DNA of 64,000 bases from Parietichytrium sp. I65-24A (lineage: Eukaryota > Sar > Bigyra > Thraustochytrida > Thraustochytriidae): the NCBI GenBank assembly GCA_012862575.1, contig BLSF01000012.1, forward strand, positions 248,001 to 312,000, written 5' to 3'. The translations under genes and the position numbers were made by a program. Shown piece after piece: positions 36,420-48,500 of the stretch (the first letter of the stretch is position 1; each line of letters starts with the position of its first letter). The notes below the pieces were generated by a model that was not told where the DNA came from, searched no databases, and was given only the letters and a program-made list of their open reading frames with translations.

Positions 36420-38792
36420 CTTGCCCTGAGTCTGCTTGTGTGTTGAATCACTGCGCCAAAGCCTTCCTTGCCGCTCACCTTTTCGCGGGAACGCGGACCC
36501 GTCGGCGCGACCTCTCCTCCCAAAGCGAGACCTCCGGCGTCACGACTAGTGCCGATGGCGTGGAGCGCACAGTCAGTCCGAGGAGTTTACAGTATGTGAG
36601 CTGCACAGCAACTCGCCACTTTCGTCGCAGTTGAGCTGTCCTTGTCTGCCCGTCCGCCTGCCTGCTTCCTTCACTCCTGGTCACGGTCCTTTCCTACTCT
36701 GCGGCTCTCTCTCTCCTCTCTCTCTCTGCACTCTCTTTCGTCTCTGTGCTGCTTCCTCTGGCTATCTGGGCAGTGTGGGATCTTCCTAGTCCTGAGGAGC
36801 TGACACGGAGTTGGCTGTGAGTGAATGAGTGAGTATGAGTGAGTACCTTGTAGTGAGTGCTCACGGGTTGAATGTGTCCGAACCTCCCTCTCCTCCCTCC
36901 CTCTCTTCTTCCTACCGTACTGATTGATCGAGCGGTAGCAGTGGCGGCGGAAGGGAGGGGGCGAGGGGAGGGAAGAAGAAGAGACCGAATGAAGGTAGGA
37001 GTGCTGTGAGGGGTTGCACGAGACATGGCATAGCACTCTGCTAAGAAAAACGGTGTTGAACGCCACACGAGGCGAGGTGGGCGGTAGGGTAGGTGGTTAG
37101 CGGGTAAGTCACTGACAGTGAGAACATATTCATTCAAAAGTGCAGAGAGTGCAGAGCAGGTCTGGGAGAGAGGGGAGAGAGCGCTCTAGTGATTTGGTAT
37201 CATTTGGCGGACTTTTGCAGGGAGAGCATGGCGCGCTGAGATTCTGTCTTGCTGAGCGAGCAACTTGCTGATCATAGACACCTTGAGTTGAGAATCATCG
37301 ATTAGTTCTTTTATAGCAGCAGAAGGTGATTTATAAAAAGGTCAGATCAGAAATCAGCAGAGTTTTGTAAACCTACGACGGAATACGCAGTTAAGACTTA
37401 TATAAGTTATAGCTCGCTCTGACCACGGCTGAGGGCTCGCGAGCCTCGTCAGAGGAAGGGGGAGGGGGGAGTTTTGGCAATGTTGTGAATGTTGTGGCCA
37501 GGAAGGGCTCCTACTTCTGAACCTTTGCTTAGTGTACCCAGTAACAACAAGAATTACCGCATAAGACACGTGACCTAACTAGTGACACGTGAGTACCATG
37601 TCCTCAGGAGTCGCAGTCGATAACTTATTGTGCTCACTCAGTGCCGGTACGAGTACTGAGCACAGTAACCTGAGGCGATAGTGAAGAAGGGTGCGCACCA
37701 AGAGCTGGCACTGGCGCAATGGTGGCACTGGCAGCGCTTGTGCTGGCAATGGCAGAGCCAGAGCCGCTCAGCCCCGCTGCTGCCAGTGGCACTGAATTGT
37801 GAATGATACATGATGTTCGTGCGTTGTGTGATCCCATTGGTGTAATATGGCTTGTTTGAGATCCCATTGCCCCTCGCGCAGAACATTCATTCATTGGCAT
37901 GAACACAGAAACAGAGACAAAAGACAGTTCACTTGGAGTTTAATAGCCACTTGTGCTCGTTTAATGGGCTCGTAGATCGTTCTCTTTATATATAAAATTA
38001 TCAATCAGTTTTTTCAGTCTAAATCGCGATGTGACTCTTTTGAGTACCAAATGGTGGCGGACTCCACTAACTTTTCTTCAACAGTAAGGCATGAGCCGCT
38101 CGCTCACCTTTCAGCGCCATGGGAGATGGGAAGCATGAATCAAAGACTCTCTCTTGCTCGCAAGTCTCTATCCTGCTGGCCCGCCTTGACTCCTGCTCTT
38201 CTTCCTGGTTGTTGGGATCGGAGAGCGGCTTGGAAAACATAAATTTTCTGCCGAGAAACGAGTTCTATTTCAAAACCGCTACCGAGTAGCTAACTAGCTG
38301 GTGTATTGTACGATAGTAACCAGCCGCCAGGGTGCACACCTCTCTCACACTATATTACTGGTAAATAATAGTTCTACTAGCAAACTCGCTTCAAGATTTG
38401 TCCACACGACCAGAAGGCGATCGTCGAGAATCCCACCTTCAGCTGCTAACTAAAACGCTACAGTTTGCAGCTAATCAAGTTCTCAAGAAATGGAACGTCC
38501 TACGGTAATGGTAAAGTTTAATAGGCCTATCGCACGTGCTCCAGGAGTGTGCGCGAGACATTCGTATCACGTTGTTCACGATCAAGAGAGTGTTCCCATG
38601 GAGCGTGTGTGTGTGGATACACGCCTGTTGGGACCGGGACAACCAGGACAACCAGGACAAATAGGACAACCAGGACAACCAGGCCGCGAAAGGTAAGCCC
38701 CATCTTCACCATAGACGAGGTCGGGCACGGACTCAAATAGGCTTAACGCGAGAAAACTCGCCGGAGAGTTCACTATGGAACCTAGTTGAAAT
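36420..38792. other. Gene-free spacer with CT tracts and 9-bp repeats
   Basis: No gene is supported. It contains a CT-rich block (about 36700-36740), GA-rich blocks (36940-36980), a TGGCACTGGCA-like repeat (about 37706-37790), the word AGTACTGAG (37652-37660) and an AGGACAACC 9-bp array (38631-38683). The array gives a collagen-like peptide in one frame, which I do not consider a gene. Confidence 0.5.
38631..38683 (+). repeat. (AGGACAACC)n 9-bp array
   Basis: About six units, one altered to AGGACAAAT, lie roughly 110-160 bases downstream of the K+ channel stop. The unit length is a multiple of three, so one frame reads Gly-Gln-Pro repeats. Confidence 0.85.
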
Positions 38793-39848
38793 TCAGCCGA
38801 GAGGCTTTGACAAACGTGCAAAATTTACGTTGCGGGAACTCGAATTCCTGCGAGCGAGCTTTTTTGCCTCGGCGTCCTCGAGCGCCTCCATCCGACTAAT
38901 TGTGCCGGACTTGTCCTTGTCAAGCAAATAAAATTGCTCTTTGATCTGCTGCAAACGCTCGGCCTCCACTAGGTTCATTCGCTGCAACTTGAACAAAACG
39001 TACTCTGCTTCAGTCAACTCTCCTGAAGCGTCTGCGTCTGCGTCATGTAGGTCGCGCTCGTCCAGCTCCTCTTCCAGTATCTGGTTTTGCATTTTCCGGC
39101 GGCGTTCTTGGAGTACTACATCCATGCATGTACCGATGGCTTTTGCGACAACATAGCAACTGATAAATACATACAATGCACAGAATATGCGCCCCACTTC
39201 ATCGCTGAAGGTAATGTCACCGTACCCCACGGTGGTCACTGTCACGACGGAAAAGTAGAAACTGTCAACAAAGTCTTTCTCTTCGTGAAGATAGCAGAAC
39301 AGGATCCCGAGTAGGAGCACAGCGAAAACGCGCCCAAGGGCTTTGAGTATTTGCCGCGTGTAGGTAAATCGCGACGTCGGCCGCGAAGCGTTTTCACCAA
39401 ATGCAAGATCCTCGATGTTTTCGGCAACATACTCTGTCACGACGGAGAGAGCCCAAGTGATGAGCACGACGCTATAAACTATGTAGAGACTCGCAAGAAT
39501 TTTGCCCTCTGGGGTCTTTGGCACCACGTCGCCGTATCCCACGGTCGTCACAGTGACGAGCCCAAAGTAGAATCCTGTGATAAAGTCCCATCCTTCGGCT
39601 GCAGCAATGCACGCGCTGATTGCGCCACCTACTACGAATACACACGTGGCAACTGCGATCTGTCTCCACGTTTCTCTCTTCTTCGGATCTGCCTTTCTGA
39701 AAGTAGATCTTGTGTTCACTTTCATGAGCTTCAGATTTTTCGCCACTCGATTCACTGATACGGCCATCTGCTTCATCGCGAGCGCTCTCGCGGCCTCAGC
39801 GTCTTGAAGCACATTGGACGCAGGCGAAACTTTCGCTAACTCACCCAT
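38793..39848 (-). CDS. Two-pore-domain potassium channel with EF hands (TPK-like)
   Basis: The 351-residue protein has four membrane helices and two pore loops, each with a K+ filter: TVTTVGYGD at 99-107 and 203-211. Two calcium-binding EF-hand loops follow in the cytosolic tail: DADADASGELTE (269-280) and DKDKSGTISRME (310-321), both with the full ligand pattern. This is the layout of plant TPK channels, which are Ca2+-activated K+ leak channels, mainly of the vacuole; the membrane used here is unknown. The tail ends in a basic Ser-rich segment. The ATG at 39848 is the first in frame; 31 codons upstream stay open without ATG, so a longer N-terminus from a small upstream exon is possible. Confidence 0.9.
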   Translation of the reverse strand: MGELAKVSPASNVLQDAEAARALAMKQMAVSVNRVAKNLKLMKVNTRSTFRKADPKKRETWRQIAVATCVFVVGGAISACIAAAEGWDFITGFYFGLVTVTTVGYGDVVPKTPEGKILASLYIVYSVVLITWALSVVTEYVAENIEDLAFGENASRPTSRFTYTRQILKALGRVFAVLLLGILFCYLHEEKDFVDSFYFSVVTVTTVGYGDITFSDEVGRIFCALYVFISCYVVAKAIGTCMDVVLQERRRKMQNQILEEELDERDLHDADADASGELTEAEYVLFKLQRMNLVEAERLQQIKEQFYLLDKDKSGTISRMEALEDAEAKKLARRNSSSRNVNFARLSKPLG

Positions 39849-40836
39849 CTTCACATCAGTCCTGGACACCGTCTTGCTGTGTCCAGGTGCAGTCGGTGCG
39901 CGCAAGGCCTTTGGTGCAGATGTATCGTCAGGCCGTGCCAACAGTTGCTTTGGCGCTTGTTGTCGCGCCGTTGCGTGCCAGCACCAGCCAGCACAACGAA
40001 CCGCACACCTGAAAGTTTAGGTATGATGATGTCCTCGTCTAGGCGTGAATCCGTACTAAGGCTAAACCCCTATAAAATGTTCACGTTCCAAACTTTGATT
40101 GATCACGATTGTTTGATTGTCACCCCGCGTCGATCACTTTCTGCTTGATTTCACAGTCGATTACCCATGCGACCAAGTGTGTGGCTAGAAAGCCTCTTTG
40201 TCTTGTCTTCTTTTTTAATAAAAAAATCATCACATCTAGAAAATAATCTCGCCTCATTTCTTGCGTTTGCCGTACCGTGAACACTCACTCCCTGTGACGT
40301 CGACTCGGACCATAACCGTGACCGAGTGACTGTGCCAACTTCAGACAAGTTCAACATCACCGTGACCAGCCAGGATTTAACGGATCTGACACTTTATGAT
40401 AAAGTCTATTTATGTTCTACAATAGTCATCCTTAACGAGATTTACTCTCAGACACTATGCGCTTCGGTAACTCCGAGCCTAGATCGGGTTTGACAATCCT
40501 CCAGCAAGTATACTAAGGCCCAGTCCTACTCCTTTGCAGGTTCAGTTCTAATGATGCTCGGAGGTCTCACGCATGGCGGAAATGGCGGACGCACTTTGTT
40601 TTTTTTGCTTTGCAGTTATCTGAAGTCTTAAAGCATCAATCCATCGCATCGCCGTCGGAGCGCCTCCATGATTCAGAAAAGAGCACAATATTTTCCTCCT
40701 CAGCTATTCATATGCAATGACACAAGGTAAAGACAGGCGCAACTTAGTGTGGCCTAAGAGGGAAACTACTTGTTGTGAGATGCGAACTGAGATCGCGGAT
40801 ACATTTCTTTTGAGCAGCTCAGGCTCTTCAAGCTTT
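39849..40836. other. Spacer between K+ channel and cyclotransferase genes
   Basis: About 990 bases hold the K+ channel promoter and the 3' flank of the cyclotransferase gene. The 40180-40260 part is A+T-rich. I see no repeat array and no gene. Confidence 0.45.
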
Positions 40837-41298
40837 CTAATCTAAACCAGCGCGAGGTGTCCACTCGCTCGTTGCCATAAAGCGCTTGCAATTATTACAA
40901 AAGAGATCCTCGAAAGGAACAAAGTGCTCATCAAAAGACCACGTCCCGTGCAATTGATCTTCATACTTTTCCTTCCAAACATAAATGAAAGCCTCGATGT
41001 CTTTCTCGTCCGCAACACTTTTCACTGTCACGACTTCCCTGGAGTACTCTTCGTCCTCAAAGTCGTCAAGCAGCTGCATCTCTGCCTCATCAAGTCCGCT
41101 CAAAACCACGCCATCGACAGTGGAGCCCTCCTTTGGCCGCACAGCAGGGTACACTTGATTTTTCACGCAAAATCTGTGGAAGCCAGATAACGTCGCTGCC
41201 GTCATGGTCCCAGCAGCCACCGACGGCGCTCGCTGGCCCAACAACACGCCAAGTACCTTGCTCGAGGTCAAGGACCCGTACACGAAAACAGAGGCCAT
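40837..41298 (-). CDS. AIG2-like gamma-glutamylcyclotransferase family protein
   Basis: The 153-residue protein has the nucleotide-sugar-like fold signature VFVYGSL (4-10) and a candidate catalytic glutamate at Glu81 in DDFEDEEY, as in the AIG2/GGACT group. Relatives cleave gamma-glutamyl-amine linkages with release of 5-oxoproline; the substrate here is not known. The length is typical. The ATG at 41298 starts directly before the first strand; eight codons upstream lead only to TTG. It diverges from ATM across 1.2 kb. A second protein in the window, near 53.4-54.7 kb, also handles pyroglutamate, but no link is shown by the sequence. Confidence 0.85.
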   Translation of the reverse strand: MASVFVYGSLTSSKVLGVLLGQRAPSVAAGTMTAATLSGFHRFCVKNQVYPAVRPKEGSTVDGVVLSGLDEAEMQLLDDFEDEEYSREVVTVKSVADEKDIEAFIYVWKEKYEDQLHGTWSFDEHFVPFEDLFCNNCKRFMATSEWTPRAGLD

Positions 41299-41595
41299 CC
41301 CGAAAGCTTCTGTGGAGGCCAAAGATGTGCGCTCGCAGTCACTTGCGAATCAGGCCCAGCGAGTCAACGACCCAGCGAAGGAGAGCAGAATAGACTCGCG
41401 ATTCGCGTGCCCGTGCTATCGTGTGCGCGGTCTCAAATGGTCTCAAGCCCCTTTCAAGGTTCCGTCAGTCGAAGAAGGCTGAACCAAAGTGGTACTCACA
41501 GATACTCACAGTCAGAACTCACAGTTAGCTGATGTTAGCTGATGTCGAGTGTACTGACAAATACTGAGAGTACGATGATGCGCAAGTAACGGTGG

Positions 41596-41714
41596 CCCTG
41601 ATGTGACAATTAAGACATTCAATAGCAAGACTAGCAAGACCATAATAAATGCAATCATGCCAATAAGCGGCTAATCAGGCCCCTGATGTGACATTATGAC
41701 ACTCAATAGCTAGA
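41596..41714 (+). repeat. Pair of imperfect direct repeats beside the 54-bp repeat cluster
   Basis: CCCTGATGTGACA followed by GACATTCAATAGCAAGAC-like sequence occurs at 41596-41633 and, with changes, at 41681-41714. The copies start 85 bases apart. The second copy runs directly into the flank of the inverted 54-bp repeat. Confidence 0.7.
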
Positions 41715-41727
41715 CCATAGATGCACC

Positions 41728-41781
41728 TTAAGTGAAGCCACGAAGTGAGAGCGTAAACAAACCCTATCGGAAGGTGGGGTG
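41728..41781 (-). repeat. Dispersed 54-bp repeat, copy 2 (inverted), with flanking direct repeats
   Basis: This is the exact reverse complement of 7850-7903 and 41930-41983. TAGATGCAC lies one base before it (41718-41726) and immediately after it (41782-41790). The 9-bp direct repeat differs from that of copy 1, as expected for independent insertions. Confidence 0.75.
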
Positions 41782-41821
41782 TAGATGCACTAAGGCTCCT
41801 GCGTGCGGAACTCATTACGAT

Positions 41822-41910
41822 AAGCCACGAAGTGCAGCATAATTACAAACAAACCCTACACCCACCATCCGATAAGGGTTTGTTTACGCTGTCCTGTCAC
41901 TTCGTGGCTT
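41822..41910. repeat. Hairpin formed by two diverged repeat fragments
   Basis: AAGCCACGAAGTG (41822-41834) pairs with CACTTCGTGGCTT (41898-41910), and AAACAAACCCT (41847-41857) pairs with AGGGTTTGTTT (41875-41885). The arms are diverged inverted and direct copies of the 54-bp repeat, giving a long imperfect hairpin. Confidence 0.8.
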
Positions 41911-41929
41911 CACTTCAAAACAAACCCTG

Positions 41930-42004
41930 CACCCCACCTTCCGATAGGGTTTGTTTACGCTCTCACTTCGTGGCTTCACTTAAACCCTATCGAAAGGTGG
42001 GGTG
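41930..42004 (+). repeat. Dispersed 54-bp repeat, copy 3, with an inverted 21-bp end piece
   Basis: The first 54 bases (41930-41983) are identical to 7850-7903. They are followed by ACCCTATCGAAAGGTGGGGT, the reverse complement of the repeat's own first 20-21 bases with one mismatch. The whole 75-bp unit thus has 21-bp terminal inverted repeats. GTGCGGAACTCA occurs at its right edge (42002-42013) and also at 41803-41814. Confidence 0.75.
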
Positions 42005-42350
42005 CGGAACTCAAAAGCCCTTCGCCAGCGGAACCCATTTCAGCCGTGAACATGACATAACATGACGGCCTCCTATCAGCCTCTACCCAGTACACTACAT
42101 ATGACTACATTTGGGAGTAAGTATTCAAGTGAAGAACCCGGAAAAGAACTGAACAAGTGACAAGACATGACAAGACAGTCAAGACAGCCAAGAGGCACCG
42201 TGACGGAGAGGCAGCGAACGCACAAAGGCACAAAAGGAGAAGGAGACTGAGCGAGGCAGGGAGGGCTGAAGAAATATCCCTAAAACATCGAAGAGGAAAA
42301 GCGCAGACAGAGGGGGCGGGTGCAACTGAGGTAAGGAGACTTCGGCAGTC

Positions 42351-42396
42351 TCAGTCAGAATCAGAATCAGAATCAGAGTCAGAGTCAGAATCAGAG
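42351..42396 (+). repeat. (TCAGAA/TCAGAG)n hexamer tract
   Basis: About seven 6-bp units lie about 135-180 bases upstream of the ATM start, in its promoter or leader. Confidence 0.85.
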
Positions 42397-42531
42397 TGCC
42401 GGGTTCAGGCTTTGTGCGTTGGCCAGAGCTCCTCAGAATCGGTCAAGATCGTTTACCATCGGCCTTCATCGCTTATGAGGGACCTTTGCCGCGAGTGAGC
42501 ACCCAGCGCCGTAGTGAGTAACTCGTCGGAT

Positions 42532-45500
42532 ATGTCTACACTCTCCGATGCGCTATCTCTGGTTCAGGAAAACGCAGGGCGCGCTCGCCCCCGCAGGGAC
42601 GCCGTCTCAAATTTGCGCTCCGTTCTTGAGGATCAATCAGCGGTTCTTGCCGCATGGGCCTACACGGATAGCTATGAATTATGGGGAAAGCTGGTTGCTG
42701 TCGTGAAAATGTTGGTTAGACCGAGCGCGTCATCTGCGTCGGGAGGCGAAAAAAAGGACGAGCAGCTCGCGATTGGAGTGGTCCTACGCCTTGCCGCGAG
42801 AGCGGGCGGGCTTGATTTATATGCGAATGAGGTGGCCGAGCTTCTGACAGACTGGCGCTCGGGCGGGCCATTCGCGCAAGAGTGCGCGCAGGCGCTGACA
42901 TTAATTTTCACGTCTGAGCGCCAGCTTGTGCCATCACGAGCACGAGGTGTGCTGCAAAGTCGCGCGCACTACAGTCTGCCTCCGCAAGCTCTCTCCACAG
43001 CGAATTTAGAGAGCCTCGTAAAATGTTTTCGTGTTGCACTGACCTCTGAGGCAACTGAAGCCCACCATGTGGTAGGCGCATTGCACGTAGCTCTACGCGC
43101 GTGCGAGTTTTCTCTGCCGAACAATATAAAGCATGAAGCTTTTAGGCAATGCTTTCGAAAGCTGAGTGGCAAAAGTGCCTCAAACAAATCTGACGTTCAC
43201 AAGCCGCAATCATCGACCACACAGCTGCAGGAGCACGTAGACCGCGAAGTGCTGGACCTGCTCTGCGATTTGGTGAAAGAAATGGGCTCAGGCTGCGTTA
43301 CGTGGCTGACAGAGCATGAGGGAACTCTCGTGAAATATATTGGGCATGTCACCTCAAAATCATTGCCAAAGTCCTCGCCGGTGATGCAAAACCTCGCGAA
43401 ACTCACGCGTTTCATCCTCCGAGCCATGGTGGACTACGCTCTGCTGTGGTCAGCAACGCCAGACATGTACTTTTCAAATAGCCAACTCTCGCTTCAAACC
43501 CTATTCGACAATCTCATTGGGGACGGCAAGATCGGGACGATTGGTGACTGTTTTAATTGGGCTTTAGATTTGTCAGCTCGAGATGACGACGAATATGTTC
43601 GCATTCGTGATCAGCATCAGTCTGCCGTTGATGGCACCAAATGCCGCACTCCAAATGACTTTCTGAGAAGGGAAGAAGAGTGTTTGCGTCAAGAGCAAAA
43701 GTACAGCACAGGCTACTACGACTACCTTGCTTTGGCCTCGGATATCTTGCATTTCCAGCATCTTGGTACTTTTCGGCTGGAAAAGAAGCAAAATTTGGAA
43801 TCTTGTCTCCACCTCGACGAAATGCTTGACCAAATTCGAACTGCCCCGTTTTCGCCGGCTACAACACACATCCTTCAATTTTTATTCGTCCTCTTCAGAG
43901 AACACCCAGTGACAGGACCACACATGTCAGGTAGCGGCGAGAGGGCTCTTGCGGCGGCCCAATGCTTGTGCAGTTGCTTGAATGCAACCTGGAGGTCCAA
44001 CTTCAATTTGAACAATACTTTGACTGCAAGCCGAAAGTCGGACTTGTGGAACTCGACGGCATCATGGGCGATTCGCTGCTTGCAAGTCCTTGCATTTTCC
44101 TGCAATCAACTACTCCTGGCATGGGAGGAGGAGCGTATGGAAAAAAACAAAAGGCCGCGGCCCGCTTTTCGCGAAGTTTTGTTTCGTGGGTCGCCTATCT
44201 ATCAGAGCGAAGGTTTCAACAAACCCAAACAAGAAACAGAAACATCAAACAGAGAATCTCAGTTGGATGCAATGTACGTTGCTTGGGGAAACGTTTGGGA
44301 TGTGTTGGTCCGCCAGGTGCTCCCTGCTTTAAGTGGTACAGAGCCTGTCGTGAAGCTTTGTTTGCGGCTCTGCAATGCCCTCCTCAATACCGAACTCATC
44401 GATCCGCAAAATATTCGCTCCAGCTTCTCTTCACTCTGGAGTGCCAATTTATTCCCGTTACCTGAAGCAGACGGAGCGACACCCGAAAGCGACTTTAGTC
44501 ATCTGTTCTCTACCGAGCACACGTCGCTATTGCCTGAACCTCTCTCCCCAACTCGAACATCGCCATCAGGAAATATCTTTGCGGACCAGACCGTTCGCTC
44601 TTCATCAGCGCCTAGCTCATACTTTGAGAAGTATCCCACGCACATTGTGCTATTCGTCACGTTTTTGTTGCGTCGGGCCAACCTCTATGAGAATGCGCTC
44701 TTTTTTGACGAGGAGGCAAAATCGAATCCTGAGCCAACCAGGAGCAATGCGAGTCACAGCGGAGGTGCTGCTGTAGATTTAAGAAATATCAAAGGCGAAC
44801 GGAGTATGCTGTCGCCATTTATCTCGAAGCAGCCTCAGATGAATCGGGAGCGGTCGGAGATTCTCAAGCCCGACAGTCAAGAGAAAAGAAGAAGGTTATT
44901 TTCTTCACCCTTGCGCCGCAAACGTCAGCGAAATGAGTCTCCGAGCTCCTCTCCAAACAGCTGTGCTTCGAACGACGGTGCTGAACCCAATCTAGCACTC
45001 GGCCGTGTGACGGCGTCTAATCGTAGAGAAACGATACTGCGATGGACTTTGAAATGGCTTGTTTCAATCTCTGCAGTGAAAATGGCAGCCCCGCTTCCAT
45101 TTCTCCAGGTGCTTTCAACGTTGATCCTCGGGCTTATCTGTCCGGGCGATGTTACGACTTCTCCAGCCTGGGTGCACATGACTTTAGAGGACATTTTTGA
45201 GCTTAGTTATGGTTCTCTGAGCGAAACATATCTGAACAGCTTGGCTGTAAATGTGTCGCCAGCTGTTCGGAGCGCACCGCAGAGGGATCCAAAAGACATC
45301 AACCATTTACCTTTGTCGCTGGCCCAAGAACTTGGAGCAGTTGTTAAGCTAGTCGCTTCGAAAATTGCGCAATCGTTCGACAACACGCAACCTGGGCTGG
45401 GGTGCACGATTTTGAAAGCACAGCTCGCATACGTGTTGCGGGTCGTTTCAGATAGCAAGGAGCGAGCAAAATTAAGCGACGAGCTGAAAAGTATGAGCGA

Positions 45501-48500
45501 AGATTTAGTCCGCAATGTCGTCGAGGACACAGTTGCCAATACCGGAGTGGGCGGACAATTGTCGGTGTACAGACTGCTATCTTCGAACGTGCTTATCAAT
45601 AGCAAATGTCTCGGCAGCATAGCGCACAATGACGAGTTGCAGCTCAGATCAAGACTACTAGATATGGTCAGGCAGTGGGCACAATGTAGAGGTGTATCAT
45701 GCGAGCGTCAGAGTAGTTGGGCAGATGCGGAGACGACCCATTCGGCACCCGCCAAACGGCAAGAGTCGGAGAAGTTGAGCTTCAAGGCAGTCAGCAAGCC
45801 TAAAACGCCTGTCAGACCTAAGGAAATGTCACTGGACGTTCTGTCAGATAGCGACTCCTCTTCGAGTGATGGCTTTGCCGACGAATTCGATAGCAAAGCA
45901 CCCAAGGAAACGATGAGAAAGCTGTCGCGAATGAGCGCTAACCTGCGTTCTGATTCGGGTGTTGGGCAAACGTCCCTCTTCGCCAAACACGAACTCACTT
46001 CGGCACAAGGACAAGGCTATGAGAGAGGGTCCCACCTTATGTCTTACAAAGATTCATTCGATCTCGTTTGCTCACACATCAAATTGTTGTGCAGCCTGGG
46101 CTCAAATGCAGAAGAGATGGTGGACAGCTTTGATGACGTGCTCTCAGTTTGTAGGCTTTTTGACTGTGGCCAGCTGGAACGCGTCTTTGTGGAGCAGGCG
46201 GAGTTGGCATGCTATCGATTGCTGGTTAGTGACTATCCACAAAAGTGTCGCCCACTGCTCGATTTCGTCGCAAGGGTGTCGTCCCAAAATGAGGTTTCCA
46301 TGCAAGTCCATCGAGCGTGCTGTGCATTTTACCATACTGTGATCTGCACGATTACCGAACGACACCGCTCAGTCAGGCCATACCTTTCATCCGAAGTCGA
46401 AGAGGTCGAAAACTTTGTCTCCGAGTTTTGCAGCATCAAAACTTACTTTGCTCATTTCAAACTCACGGCTGAGCTATCTGCCCTCACAGAAACTCTGTCA
46501 GAGGGGCAAACAGTACCTAGAGAAGATCGATTGAGGGTCTTAGAGTGTGCCATCCAGCTTCCGGAGCTCATTGCGACATTCTGGAGCGCAAATGAGAAGC
46601 TTCAAAATCTTTCACGAGCAATGGTTGTGGTCTGTTTTAACGTCGCTTGTAGAGACCCGGACGAGCAAATTCGCCAACGTGCCGCTGAAAGTCTTGGCTC
46701 TGTCCTGAAATGGAGGCTTGGATCCCAGTCCGAGAACTCCAAGATCTTTTTGAAGCTTATTAAAGGGTTTAGGAGATCTGAGGTGACCTTATCTGGAATC
46801 CCCCGCACCATGGACATGGTTGACTCTTCTGCTTTCGTGGACTCGTTGCCCCTGCCAAGCTCCGAGTCCAGGGACTGGGGTCTTTCTGATGCCATCTCCG
46901 AGGACTCCTTCGTCAGGACGAATTGGATCGTACTGGCGTCCATAGCACAGCACAAGGACTGCGTAGGGCCAGCACTCTTCCGACTTTGCCTCTTTCGCAG
47001 GGAGCAGCCAATACGAAACGAGAAAGCGAGACATGGCTGGATGCACCATTTGTGTCGATGCAGTGCTTTCCGCCACACGCACATAGAACGCTTGGTCAGA
47101 CAAATTTCTGAGCATCATGGCTTCAGAAGCCTCCATGACTTATTCAATTCTTATGCTCTCTTTCTCTGCACGAACTGGCTACGATACTTGCCGAGGTGCC
47201 AAGAACTTGACGTGGTACTGTACATGCATGTCACCCGGAAATCGAAGCTGCAACAGCACAGGAGCGACTTGCGATCAGCTAAGGAAATGTTCAAGGCGTT
47301 CCCGTTTCCTCTCTTTGAGTTTCCTTCCGCTGATATTTTCTTTACTCTGACCAGCTCAATATGGGTGGCTGCGCAAGTTGGTCTGCAATGCTCAGCGTCA
47401 AGCTTGGACGCTTTCACCGAGCTTGTTATTGGCGATGCACCTCTCGAGCAGGATACAATTGCGTTCATCGAGGAGGTCGCGTGGGGTGTGGAGTCCATTT
47501 GTGGTCCAATAGCTCAAATGCCTCGCGGGGACATCTCTATGGACACGTATTCGGCTTGGATGCAATCAAAACATGAACACTACTCTCAATTCATGCAACG
47601 CGCAAGGGCAAACCCGTCGGAAATTGTCAGTCTGATTACAAAATCGCTGGACTCTTTGATAAGCGGGTCATCTTTCTGCGTGTCACAGTCCATTGGATTG
47701 GAGGCCTTCAAATCCTGGATAGACCGCTTGCTGCAACTGAAAAATCTTACTGAGAAAGATCTTGATAATCTCTTGTCGGTGCTCACTACGGACTCGCTTC
47801 TGCACCTATCTTCTCGGATGGAAACTCACTCAGGAGGAGAAACTACGACAACTGCGCTCAGCATCGTTCTCGCACTCCTAGAGTGGTGGCCAGAGAGCTT
47901 TGTCCGACACGAGACCAATGGGGAAATTCTCGTGCATATACTTCTTCGCCTGCTTCAAAAGCATGATAGCCAATTAGAAAGTTCTGCTCAGGCTCTGATC
48001 AAATATGCCTCTACTGTCACTAGCTTGGACGAGTGGGAGACGCACATAGATTCGTGCTATCTGATCACTTTTCACGTTGGACGTCTACTTGACTCTGGAG
48101 AGATCAACTCGAAATTAGGTCTTGCCAGCAAGCACCGAAAGGTATTGTGCAGCGTTCTGCAGGCCTGGTTGGTGGATCCTTGCGTGAATGCCAAGCAGAG
48201 CAAAGACGAAGAAGCACGAGTGTCTGCACGGAGGTCTCATGTGGAGAAATGGGCCGCGCATCTCCCTTCCATTTCCTCTTTTCTTCGAGAAGCCGGTATT
48301 TCCGAGAACTGGCTTAGCTCTCAGCATGCAAAAAGCTCGAAAGGTCCACCAAGTCTCGACGCCTTAGTGGGAACCCTGGTCGAGATGTACGGCGTCCAGA
48401 GCCAAAGTGCACTTCTTCAGGTGTGTAACAGTCCAGCTCTGTATGAGCCAGTCTGCGCGAATTTGCTAGAAGGAGTCTTTCGCGGTCTTGCGACCTCGTC

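Larger units (their letters stand above)
41299..42531. other. Divergent spacer holding the repeat cluster
   Basis: This is the spacer between the cyclotransferase gene and ATM. It contains a direct repeat at 41596-41633 and 41681-41714, the nested cluster of the 54-bp repeat (41718-42013), CAGAAT-type hexamers (42351-42396) and GTACT words (41553-41580). No coding sequence is seen. Confidence 0.6.

Noticed and set aside
38490-38696. A 68-codon ATG-started frame ending in collagen-like GQP repeats
   Set aside because: The repeat peptide is simply the translation of a 9-bp microsatellite; the rest has no match.
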